From assembly GCA_934168205.1 (NCBI GenBank), contig CAKPMX010000001.1:496001-560000 (forward strand): DNA of 64,000 bases. Reading direction: 5' to 3'. Source of the DNA: an uncultured Bacilli bacterium (GTDB taxonomy: Bacteria; Bacillota_I; Bacilli_A; RF39; UBA660). The position numbers and the translations under genes were made by a program. Numbering within the stretch: the first letter of the stretch is position 1; the number at the start of each line of letters is the position of its first letter. Shown here piece by piece: positions 18,101 through 24,912 of this stretch. Under the pieces are notes generated by a model that was not told where the DNA came from, searched no databases, and worked only from the letters and a program-made list of their open reading frames with translations.

Positions 18101-19774
18101 CCAAAACAAGAAAAGAGTAAAGTGGATAATGGAGATCAATTAACAAACATCGTAAGATACTTACAAAAAATTGCAACAGATGATGGAAGAAGTATTAAAA
18201 AATTATGGCTACCATCACTTGCTAAAAATATATATTACAACAACCTATTAACCAAATATAAAATAGTTTTAGAAGAAAAAGGTTTACAAACAATAATAGG
18301 AGAATACGACGCTCCAAGCCTACAAGAACAAGGACCATTGATAATAGATTTATTGAAAAACCTACTTATTTATGGACAACCAGGTACAGGTAAAGAAAAT
18401 GTAATAACTACTATTGTTTATGATTTATCACTTAGAAAAAGCCCTGAAGAAGTAACATTCTATATAGGAGACTTTGGTGCAGAAACTTTAAAAACCCTAA
18501 GAAAGATGCCACAAGTTGGTGATGTCTTTGTAACAGAGGAACAAGATAAGCTTCTAAATCTAATTAAAATGTTAGATAAAGAACTAGAAAGAAGAAAGAA
18601 AGAATATTCTGATTACGGTGGAAATTATGAAGAATATTGTAAACTCGCTGGTAAAAAAGATAATGTAATCATAACTGCACTTAATAATTTTGAAAGCTTT
18701 ACTGAAAGCTATTCAAGACAACAAGATGCATTTAATACATTGTTCAGAGATGGTGCTAAATATGGAATTGTTTTCATTGTCACAACAACGGTTTCAAATG
18801 TTATAAGAAGCCGTGTAGCTCAAAGCTTTGAAAATAAAATATGTTTAAAAATGCCAAATGATTATGACTATCGTGATTTACTTGGAGCACCAAAAGGTAT
18901 GATACCTGTGGACAATTACGGACGTGGAATAGTAGCCTGTGAAGATAAGCCAGCTCTAGAATTCCAAACTGCACTTATCTGTGAAAAAGACCAAAAAACA
19001 CAATTCATACGTAGCGTAGCAGAAGAATTAAAGAAAACTTATTCAGTAAAGGCTAAAAAAATACCAGTTCTACCTGAAGTTGCTTATGTAGATGATGTAA
19101 TGCATGAACTAAAAGGACTAGATTGTGTACCAATAGGTATAGAAAAGAATAGCCTTGAAGTATATGTCTTCAACTTCATGGAAAATAAAGTTAACTTAAT
19201 TGCTGCTAAATCAATAAGAAGTCATGTATATTTCATATATGCATTAATAAAAGAAATGCTAACTCTTGAAGATGTTAATGTAAATATAATTGATGCCTTA
19301 AGTATATATAGAGGTAACTATGAAAATATAAAACTATATAATGATGATCTAGATAAGGCATTTGAAGATGCTTACACAAATGTTCAAAATGATGCAACAT
19401 CTAAAAAGAAAAATGTTTATTTCTGCTTAGGAATATCTGAGTTCAAAAATAAAATATCTGATAAATATAAGCCATACTTTGAAGCATTATTTAAAGAAAC
19501 TAGCAAATGTAAAAATAATACTTTCTTATTCTTTGATGATGCTAATAACTACAAGAAGTTACAATTAGAAAACTGGTATAAAGATAATGTTAATAATACG
19601 TTTGGTATCTGGCTAGGAGAAGATGTTGGTACACAAATAGCACTTGGTGTTATGTCATTAAGTCTTGAAGACAAACAAACATTATTCCCTTGTATTGGAT
19701 ATCCAATATATCAAGGACAACATATGACTATAAAATATGTCGTAGATGGAGTTGATCGCGAAGATGAAGAATAA
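15149..19774 (+). CDS. essC: Type VII secretion ATPase EssC (cluster 1)
   Basis: 1541 residues, the usual EssC/YukBA length. EssC is the membrane motor of the Bacillota type VII system and selects WXG100 substrates. Order: two N-terminal FHA-like domains (1-about 195), the second degenerate; two membrane segments (about 265-287 and 299-321); a linker; and three FtsK/SpoIIIE-type domains. Domain 1 has Walker A GSTGSGKSE (near 728) and Walker B LFIISDEF (near 847). Domain 2 has GQPGTGKEN (near 1074), with Glu in place of the Ser/Thr after Lys. Domain 3 has no clear P-loop. ATG 15149 follows AGGTGAGGTG; a GTG at 15137 is within that site. No esaA, essA or essB lies nearby. It overlaps the YukD-like gene by 11 bases. 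Confidence 0.95.
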   Translation: MRLYIQEQNRLIKYNLPAKVDGSLLFSYKSYDTGIENSINIDSNQNNWILKSNGNVNIVGTNANVTEAVLSDYICIPVSTLGHPGYICMFCLPSIEEESLNLSTEKLNQITIGKSHDNNIVYHQNMMFDKHAIIFKNNDIWYVSPAVQNENCYLYLNSARITNPTPMTVGDVIFMNGLKIVWMKSFFKLSMNKSLYEYAGLTPVNDNVLASNEDITEVSEAESNVSLYKDDEYFSHTPRIRSVLETKEVNVEAPPGKFVSNEEMPLILSLGTSLTMSAMSFMNIYSIYDNIVNKKMDVSTQVTGIITCSTMLISSLLLPFLTKRWQKKSLKRKEAKRQEKYGEYLRKKEEEIQLILKKQSQIIFENYSDLTGCKNIIANRTRALWCREINDEDFINVRLGIGSRPALLKINAPEEKFSLEDDNLYQMVCSIKKKYERLQDIPITYSLKEEPVSALITVSKYNDAFINSIMLQLITYQSPLDLKLIIITDEKNADKWSYTRYLPHCWSDDKTTRYFASNQEDLKKLCQILDEEYVNRKTKKQEREQEQREKIKETVEEHAIYDSYYLIITDNFLDLKNFKFTNDLLENQNNYGFSMLIIENDMKHLPKECQKFVCINDGESGIFSEKIKEDEMIKFNAEYDSTLDMRKLGNLVSNIPIQGKDAEQELPNMLPFLEMYNVGKIEQLNIRNRWTTSDPITTLQTPVGVHKNGELFKLDLHEKYDGPHGLIAGSTGSGKSEFIITYILSMAINYDPDEVQFVLIDYKGGGLAGAFENREQGISIPHLAGTITNLDTAEMNRTLVSIESELKRRQKKFNEEREKTGESTMDIYKYQRLYREGVIKEPISHLFIISDEFAELKSQQPDFMNQLISTARIGRSLGVHLILATQKPSGVVNDQIWSNSKFKVCLKVQSKSDSMEMLKRPEAASIKETGRFYLQVGYDEYFDIGQSAWSGERYTPVERIVKKIDDSIVFVNDSGETVKRINDAPKQEKSKVDNGDQLTNIVRYLQKIATDDGRSIKKLWLPSLAKNIYYNNLLTKYKIVLEEKGLQTIIGEYDAPSLQEQGPLIIDLLKNLLIYGQPGTGKENVITTIVYDLSLRKSPEEVTFYIGDFGAETLKTLRKMPQVGDVFVTEEQDKLLNLIKMLDKELERRKKEYSDYGGNYEEYCKLAGKKDNVIITALNNFESFTESYSRQQDAFNTLFRDGAKYGIVFIVTTTVSNVIRSRVAQSFENKICLKMPNDYDYRDLLGAPKGMIPVDNYGRGIVACEDKPALEFQTALICEKDQKTQFIRSVAEELKKTYSVKAKKIPVLPEVAYVDDVMHELKGLDCVPIGIEKNSLEVYVFNFMENKVNLIAAKSIRSHVYFIYALIKEMLTLEDVNVNIIDALSIYRGNYENIKLYNDDLDKAFEDAYTNVQNDATSKKKNVYFCLGISEFKNKISDKYKPYFEALFKETSKCKNNTFLFFDDANNYKKLQLENWYKDNVNNTFGIWLGEDVGTQIALGVMSLSLEDKQTLFPCIGYPIYQGQHMTIKYVVDGVDREDEE

Positions 19775-20018
19775 AGTCTTAATAGAATTAATAGTTCCAA
19801 CACTAGAAGAAACATATGATGTATACATACCTATAAATAAAAGAGTAGGTAATGTAACAACACTTTTAACAAAAGTTGTTAGTGAATTATCTGGTGGATA
19901 TTATAGTTCAAGTCAATATACTGCACTATACAATGGTGAAACAGGAGAAAGATATAGAACTAACCAGTTGATAAGAAATTCAGATATAAGAAATGGTAGT
20001 AAAGTAATACTAATGTAG
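19764..20018 (+). CDS. yukD: YukD/EsaB-like ubiquitin-fold protein (cluster 1)
   Basis: 84 residues. The pattern 'VLIELIVPTLEETYDVYIPINKRVGNV' followed by '...NSDIRNGSKVILM' matches the YukD/EsaB ubiquitin-like fold, a cytoplasmic T7SS component. It aligns along its length with the copy at 59874, which begins MNKNKIL, supporting ATG 19764 rather than 19746. A GGAG at 19748-19751 is 12 bases away, so translation is probably coupled to essC. Confidence 0.85.
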   Translation: MKNKVLIELIVPTLEETYDVYIPINKRVGNVTTLLTKVVSELSGGYYSSSQYTALYNGETGERYRTNQLIRNSDIRNGSKVILM

Positions 20019-20030
20019 GAGGTGATAGAG

Positions 20031-20342
20031 TTGAATGTAAATAGTTTAAAATATGAAAGAAATCAATATATTCAAGCTAGAAATAGCGCTCAAAAAGTAG
20101 CAAATCAGCTAAGTGTAGCAATTCAAAAAATAGAAGAGGTAATAGAATTACAAAAAACATCATATAAAATTGAAGATCAAAATAATGCTAATAACTTCTT
20201 AACTGAATTAAAAAATACTGAAAGTAGTATTTATAACAACATCGTTAATACTGTAATTCCAAATGCCAATTATAAAATAAATAGTTTAAAAAATAAAATA
20301 GAAGATGCTATGATAGAAGAGTCTATACAAGGACAAAATTAG
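20031..20342 (+). CDS. Small helical T7SS-associated protein
   Basis: 103 residues, almost wholly helical, with heptad-like spacing (about 10-45 and 65-95). It has no WXG motif. Size, position after yukD and composition resemble the YwqH-type (DUF5082-like) partner proteins of T7SS toxin operons. The start is TTG 20031, with AGGAGGTGAT just upstream; the GTG at 20022 is part of that site. It is co-transcribed with essC. Confidence 0.65.
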   Translation: MNVNSLKYERNQYIQARNSAQKVANQLSVAIQKIEEVIELQKTSYKIEDQNNANNFLTELKNTESSIYNNIVNTVIPNANYKINSLKNKIEDAMIEESIQGQN

Positions 20343-20353
20343 GAGGTAAGGTT

Positions 20354-20668
20354 ATGAGTAAAATTAGTATTGATACAACAAAACTAAAAGCATCAGGTGA
20401 AAGTATTGTAAGTATTGCTGAAGAGTTTAATTCTATAATAGAAGATATTTTTACAAAGTTAAAAAGCATGGATACAAATGGTACTTGGACTGGCGATTCT
20501 GAAGACTCTGCTGTAAAGAAATATATAGAAAGAATATCAAAAGAAAAAGAACAGTATTCTAATTACGCTCTTGCGATTAGAAAATTGGGAAATGAAATAA
20601 TAACATATGCAGACAAAATGAACTCAGTATCAAACAACAAAATCAAGGAGGGTCTATGTCAAAAGTAA
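20354..20668 (+). CDS. WXG100-family protein (WTG)
   Basis: 104 residues. Two helices joined by a turn with NGTWTGDSEDS (about residues 45-55), the WXG signature of Esx proteins, which are T7SS substrates and dimerise as helical hairpins. AGGAGGTAAGG lies before ATG. The gene overlaps the next one by 13 bases. No C-terminal YxxxD/E export signal is clear. Confidence 0.8.
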   Translation: MSKISIDTTKLKASGESIVSIAEEFNSIIEDIFTKLKSMDTNGTWTGDSEDSAVKKYIERISKEKEQYSNYALAIRKLGNEIITYADKMNSVSNNKIKEGLCQK

Positions 20669-20958
20669 ACTATAATGGTGATGCAATAAAAAATACATTA
20701 CTACCAACAATTAATAGTGCTCTAGAAGCAATTGGAAATGCAACCAATATAGCAAACGGAGTATATTTTCCTAATGGCAACTCTACTTGGTCTGGTATAA
20801 AGGAAAAAATAGAAAACTGCAGATTAGATACAAAAACATACTATGAATGGATAGCAAATAGTGTATCATCAATTGAAAATATAGTTAATAATGAAAATGA
20901 TAATCTACAACAAATAAAAGTTACAGAAATCAAAGGAAGAAAAAGTATTGTAAAATAA
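20656..20958 (+). CDS. WXG100-like protein (WSG)
   Basis: 100 residues. It carries NSTWSGIKEK (about 43-52), a WXG-type turn between two helices. AAGGAGGG lies 3-10 bases before ATG, inside the previous gene. The C-terminus ends in a short tail encoded by the first copy of a 22-bp tandem duplication, so this end may have been altered by the duplication. Confidence 0.75.
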   Translation: MSKVNYNGDAIKNTLLPTINSALEAIGNATNIANGVYFPNGNSTWSGIKEKIENCRLDTKTYYEWIANSVSSIENIVNNENDNLQQIKVTEIKGRKSIVK

Positions 20959-20982
20959 TGTAAAAAGTATTGTAAAACAATG
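20940..20982 (+). repeat. 22-bp tandem duplication at a gene end
   Basis: AAAAAGTATTGTAAAATAAT followed by GT at 20940-20961 is repeated almost exactly at 20962-20982. The first copy contains the stop codon of the preceding gene. A loose -35/-10 pair (TTGTAA 20970, TAATAT 20995, spacer 19) in this gap might drive the following genes, but it is weak. Confidence 0.6.
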
Positions 20983-21036
20983 CGTAAAAAAAATTAATAT
21001 GGTAAACTAATATTATGATAAGTATAAGGAGAGCAT

Positions 21037-21357
21037 ATGGGTACTGGAGTTAATGTTGAAAAAGTCAATAAACTACGTCAAGAGTTAATGGACTACATCG
21101 AAAAGATGAATGGTATTTTTAATCGCCTAGACATAGAATGCGCAAGCGTTCAAAATAGTATTTCTGGAACATCCAAAGATATTATTACAAAAAAATGTAC
21201 AGATATTAGAAATTCATATCCAACTATAAAGAATAATATTATGACTTATATTGACGATTTAGGAAAAGTTAACTCTGGATATGAACAACTTATAGAGGAA
21301 GTCTCTGAAAAAATTATCAGTGATATGGATAAAATTACAGAAAGGAGTGTATATTAA
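21037..21357 (+). CDS. WXG100-like helical protein without WXG
   Basis: 106 residues, two long helices with a central turn 'NSISGTSKD' where a Trp would be expected. It fits the length and pattern of Esx-type partners, and its position in the cluster supports a T7SS link. Its binding site AAGGAGAG is 7 bases upstream. Its stop overlaps the next ATG (TAATG). Confidence 0.65.
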   Translation: MGTGVNVEKVNKLRQELMDYIEKMNGIFNRLDIECASVQNSISGTSKDIITKKCTDIRNSYPTIKNNIMTYIDDLGKVNSGYEQLIEEVSEKIISDMDKITERSVY

Positions 21358-21656
21358 TGCCAGCAATTTCAGATTTACAGTATGGATTTGATATAGATGG
21401 AGTAGAAGAATACATAAAAGATATTAAATCAGTTGTGTTAACGCAAGCAGCGGATGCTTTAGATGATCTTGGTGATATTAAACAAGCGTGTGAAAAGCAT
21501 TGGGAAGGTCAAGCACGAGACGATTTTCTAAAAAACGTTGAAGATGACAAAGAACATGTTAAAGAGCAGCTTGAAGCATTATATCAAGTTCTAGTTGGAG
21601 AAATTACCCAGGCACAACTAGTAATGGCCGAAAAAGATAGAAAACTAATTGATTAG
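21357..21656 (+). CDS. WXG100-family protein (WEG)
   Basis: 99 residues with KHWEGQARDDF (about 46-56), a good WXG100 signature, between two amphipathic helices. It is the closest to classical EsxA in this cluster. It is probably a secreted substrate and could pair with the preceding protein, whose stop codon overlaps its start. Confidence 0.85.
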   Translation: MPAISDLQYGFDIDGVEEYIKDIKSVVLTQAADALDDLGDIKQACEKHWEGQARDDFLKNVEDDKEHVKEQLEALYQVLVGEITQAQLVMAEKDRKLID

Positions 21657-21670
21657 AAAGGAGAAAAAAT

Positions 21671-22129
21671 ATGGCAATAACAATGAGTGGAGCTACAGTA
21701 GATAGTAGTAATAGAGAAACATTATTAAACTCTGAAGTTGATAAAAATGTACTAGGAAATAAAGTTAATAACCCTTTTTCAGGTCCTTTGTTAACTAGTT
21801 TTGTTAGATCTGGGACATCAGGCCTTGCCGGTGTTACTAGCGAATTTGCAACAGCAGTATCTGCTGCAATTGACAAATATTGTCAAAACATAGAAAGTAT
21901 TTTATCAAAATTAGAGGCTATAGACTCTAAAAGTGCGTTTAAAGGTTCACAAATTGATGGAGCTCTTGCAAACTTTGTTGAAGGTGTAAAAAGTAGTGCT
22001 TTAAGTTACTTAAGTAAATTAAAGGATGCAGAACAGCAAATTGTTGAAAGTGTACAAAAAGCATACGCTACACAAGATACAGATATTTCTAGTAACCTTA
22101 ATTCTGACACTAGTTCATTATCAAACTAG
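21671..22129 (+). CDS. Longer WXG100-related T7SS protein
   Basis: 152 residues. A 50-residue leader rich in Ser, Gly, Asn and Thr is followed by a helical hairpin with 'SAFKGSQID' at the turn, a WXG-like site with Phe for Trp, and a Ser/Asp-rich tail. It may be a substrate or a chaperone-like partner. AAAGGAG lies 8 bases before ATG. It is the last complete gene of the cluster. Confidence 0.65.
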   Translation: MAITMSGATVDSSNRETLLNSEVDKNVLGNKVNNPFSGPLLTSFVRSGTSGLAGVTSEFATAVSAAIDKYCQNIESILSKLEAIDSKSAFKGSQIDGALANFVEGVKSSALSYLSKLKDAEQQIVESVQKAYATQDTDISSNLNSDTSSLSN

Positions 22130-22144
22130 GAGGAGACTGTGTAA
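22128..22144 (+). other. Orphan ribosome binding site with start-stop (GTG TAA)
   Basis: AGGAGGAG starts at the stop of the previous gene and is followed, at normal spacing, by GTG (22139-22141) and at once by TAA (22142-22144). It looks like the remains of a next cistron whose body was deleted; a minimal start-stop element is the alternative. Confidence 0.45.
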
Positions 22145-22169
22145 AAAAGAGGGCAACTTCTTTTTTTTT
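22143..22169 (+). terminator. Probable terminator of T7SS cluster 1
   Basis: AAAAAAGA (22143-22150) / TCTTTTTT (22159-22166) and a T run. The stem is AT-rich and therefore modest. Confidence 0.55.
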
Positions 22170-22180
22170 ACCAATAAAAA

Positions 22181-22189
22181 TGCTATACT
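22181..22189 (+). promoter_or_regulatory. Extended -10 promoter of pgk
   Basis: TGcTATACT at 22181-22189, 26 bases before the pgk start. No -35 beyond a T-rich stretch. Confidence 0.55.
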
Positions 22190-22214
22190 TTATATGAATA
22201 AGGAGAATTAGCCT

Positions 22215-23393
22215 ATGAAAACTATAAAAGATATTAATATAGAAGGAAAGAAAGTAATAATCAGATGTGATTTTAATGTACCTATTAAAGATGGAAAGAT
22301 AATTGATGATACTAGAATTAAAGCTAGTTTAAAAACTATTAATTATTGTCTTGAACATAATGCTAAAGTTATACTTTTATCACACCTTGGTAGAGTAAAA
22401 GAAGAAGCGGATTTAAAGAAAAATGACTTAGCTCCAGTTGCAACTCGTCTAAGTGAATTATTAGATAAGAAAGTAACATTTGTTAATGCTACAAGAGGTC
22501 AAGCTGTAGAAGATGCTATTTCTAATATGAAAGAAAAAGATATTGTTCTACTTCAAAACACTAGATATGAAGATTTAGACGGTAAAAAGGAAAGCTCTAA
22601 TGATGAAGAACTTGGTAAATACTGGGCTTCTCTTGGCGATGTATTTATTAATGATGCCTTTGGTACAATACATAGAGCCCATGCTTCAAATGTTGGTATC
22701 GCAACCAATCTACCAAAAACATCAGCAATAGGTTTCTTAATTGAAGAAGAATTAAATGCTTTAAGTGAATTAAATAGCCCTGAGCATCCATTTATTGTAA
22801 TATTAGGCGGTGCAAAAGTTGCTGACAAAATAGGTGTAATTGAAAATCTAGTTACTAAAGCTGATAAAATACTAATTGCTGGTGGAATGGCATTCACATT
22901 CTTAAAAGCCGAAGGATACGAAGTTGGAAACTCAATAGTTGATCAAGAGAGTCTAGACTTCTGTACAGAAATGTTAAAGAATCATTCAGAAAAACTAGTT
23001 TTGCCAGTCGATGTTAAAGCAACAACAGAATATTCAAATGATACACCAATTAAAATTAAGGACATAACTGAACTTGAATATAATGAATTAGGTCTAGACA
23101 TTGGTCCAAAAACAACAGAACTATATGAAAATTATTTAAAAGATGCTAAAATAGTAGTATGGAATGGACCTTTAGGTGTCTATGAATTTGAAAATTATCA
23201 AGAAGGAACAAGAGAAATTTTAAAATACCTTGTTGATAATAATATAAAAGCTATTTTAGGCGGTGGTGATATTGTAGCCGCTGCAGCAACTCTAGGATAT
23301 AAAGATAAAGTATATCATGCCTCTACTGGAGGAGGAGCAACTCTTGAATATCTAGAAGGAAAGAAATTACCAGGAATTGAAGTAATAAAGTAG
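22215..23393 (+). CDS. pgk: Phosphoglycerate kinase
   Basis: 392 residues, standard length. Makes ATP from 1,3-bisphosphoglycerate. Signature 'VIIRCDFNVPIKDG' near the N-terminus, 'LLSHLGR', 'VILGGAKVADKIGVI' and the C-terminal nucleotide-binding 'GGGDIVAAA' and 'STGGGATLEYLEG' are complete. AAGGAG lies 10 bases upstream. Starts an operon with a GNAT-like gene, a glycolipid cassette and tpiA. Confidence 0.97.
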   Translation: MKTIKDINIEGKKVIIRCDFNVPIKDGKIIDDTRIKASLKTINYCLEHNAKVILLSHLGRVKEEADLKKNDLAPVATRLSELLDKKVTFVNATRGQAVEDAISNMKEKDIVLLQNTRYEDLDGKKESSNDEELGKYWASLGDVFINDAFGTIHRAHASNVGIATNLPKTSAIGFLIEEELNALSELNSPEHPFIVILGGAKVADKIGVIENLVTKADKILIAGGMAFTFLKAEGYEVGNSIVDQESLDFCTEMLKNHSEKLVLPVDVKATTEYSNDTPIKIKDITELEYNELGLDIGPKTTELYENYLKDAKIVVWNGPLGVYEFENYQEGTREILKYLVDNNIKAILGGGDIVAAAATLGYKDKVYHASTGGGATLEYLEGKKLPGIEVIK

Positions 23394-23403
23394 GTGACTT
23401 CTT

Positions 23404-23922
23404 ATGGCGAAAAAAAGCCTTTTAATAGCAAATCCTTATGATAACAGACATACTGAACTTATCAAAAATTATGAAACTGCGTCACTTCAGGATCTTGGAG
23501 TATCACGCGCTCTAAAAGCTACCAAGGATAAGTATACAGAATCTGGTTATAATGATTATATAAGAACTTCAAATGAAGTAGAACAATTTTTATTTCTTGA
23601 AGAAAGCTCTGCCATAATATCAGGTTGTATGTTGGACTGCTATAAAGACATAAAGTCTTGCTATCTAACACTTCTCCCTTCAAAAAATGAGAGTACTAAA
23701 AAGATGATGTTACAAGCAACAACATCATATGCCATAAAAGGTTTAGGAATGGAAGAAGTATTTATAAATATTAGTAGTTCTGATACTAGAACAGCCCTAA
23801 CAGTCCTAGAATCAGGCTTTGAAGACCTAGGCGAAGATAATGGCACTAATATTTATCTAGTTGATAAAGATAGCTATCTTGCTAAGGAAGGACTATTAGA
23901 TGGAAACAATAAAAAGCATTAA
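23404..23922 (+). CDS. Possible GNAT-fold acetyltransferase-like protein
   Basis: 172 residues. The C-terminal part 'MEEVFINISSSDTRTALTVLESGFEDLGEDNGTNIYLVDK' resembles the last strands of the GNAT fold (the N--A---L---GF motif), but the acetyl-CoA P-loop is not clear. The N-terminal part begins 'KKSLLIANPYDNRHTELI'. It lies 10 bases after pgk and overlaps the next gene by 23 bases. Function unknown. Confidence 0.5.
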   Translation: MAKKSLLIANPYDNRHTELIKNYETASLQDLGVSRALKATKDKYTESGYNDYIRTSNEVEQFLFLEESSAIISGCMLDCYKDIKSCYLTLLPSKNESTKKMMLQATTSYAIKGLGMEEVFINISSSDTRTALTVLESGFEDLGEDNGTNIYLVDKDSYLAKEGLLDGNNKKH

Positions 23923-24910
23923 AAGAAACAGCATAATTTTATTAATAATTACTATAATAGTACTCTTTTTTCTTTTAAAAGATAATCTTGGAAGTATAGT
24001 CATAACACTATCAAAAATAAATCTCTTTTATCTTTTAATAGCCATACTATTATATTTTATATATATTGTTTCAAAAGCTTATATAATATATAAAAGTGTA
24101 AATGAAAAAGATAAATTATCGTTTAAAGAAGCCATAAAGCATAATATAATAACTCAATTTTTTAATGGAATAACTCCGTTTTCTACTGGTGGACAGCCCA
24201 TGGAAGTATATATGATAGCAGAGCATGGTATTAAAGTAAGCAAAGCAACCAGCGTCACTATAGAGAATTTCATATTTTATCAAACAGCTCTAGTTATCTA
24301 TGGTGTTATAGCAGTAGCTTGTAATTGGACTTTTAATCTATTTCCTAAAGTGGCCCTACTTCAACATTTAGTACTACTAGGGTTTATAATCAATGTAATT
24401 GTAGCCGTAGCCTTATACGTTATAATGCTATCTAAAACTATAACTGGTAAAGTATCTAATTGGATAATTACCTTCTTAGGAAAAATTAAAATTATAAAAA
24501 ACATTCCAAAAGCTAAAGCATACTGGGATGAAAAACTAGAGGAATTTCACGGCGTTTCTAAAGATTTATTAGGAAAAAGAAAAATATTTATCTTTGGAGT
24601 ACTAATAAACTTCATTGGTTTAACTTGCTTATATATAATTCCATTATTTATTATGTATGGTCTTCATGACTTTACTAGCCTAAATCCAATGACAGCTATA
24701 ACTTCATCAGCTTATGTATTACTAGTTGGCTCATTTGTACCAATTCCCGGAGCCTCTGGTGGAATAGAATATAGCTTCGTAAGATTCTTTGGTAATTTTA
24801 TGCCAACAGTATTACTAAATGCTCTGTTAATTGTTTGGCGTTTTATAACATATTATTTTGGCATGATTTTAGGTGGTTTCTTATTTAGTACTGAAAAGGA
24901 AAGTGATTAA
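23900..24910 (+). CDS. Flippase-like integral membrane protein (LPG synthase TM family)
   Basis: 336 residues, about eight membrane segments. 'FFNGITPFSTGGQPMEVYMI' and 'LVGSFVPIPGASGGIEYSF' are the paired motifs of the MprF/YbhN-type transmembrane family (PF03706). Members move lipids or are fused to lipid-modifying enzymes. Directly followed, two bases later, by a diacylglycerol-type glycosyltransferase, so it may flip the glycolipid made by that enzyme. That functional pairing is inference. Confidence 0.8.
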   Translation: METIKSIKRNSIILLIITIIVLFFLLKDNLGSIVITLSKINLFYLLIAILLYFIYIVSKAYIIYKSVNEKDKLSFKEAIKHNIITQFFNGITPFSTGGQPMEVYMIAEHGIKVSKATSVTIENFIFYQTALVIYGVIAVACNWTFNLFPKVALLQHLVLLGFIINVIVAVALYVIMLSKTITGKVSNWIITFLGKIKIIKNIPKAKAYWDEKLEEFHGVSKDLLGKRKIFIFGVLINFIGLTCLYIIPLFIMYGLHDFTSLNPMTAITSSAYVLLVGSFVPIPGASGGIEYSFVRFFGNFMPTVLLNALLIVWRFITYYFGMILGGFLFSTEKESD

Positions 24911-24912
24911 AT

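Noticed and set aside
22026..22211. Frame encoding 61 residues across the end of T7SS cluster 1
   Set aside because: It overlaps the real 152-residue gene in another frame, has no binding site and reads through the terminator.
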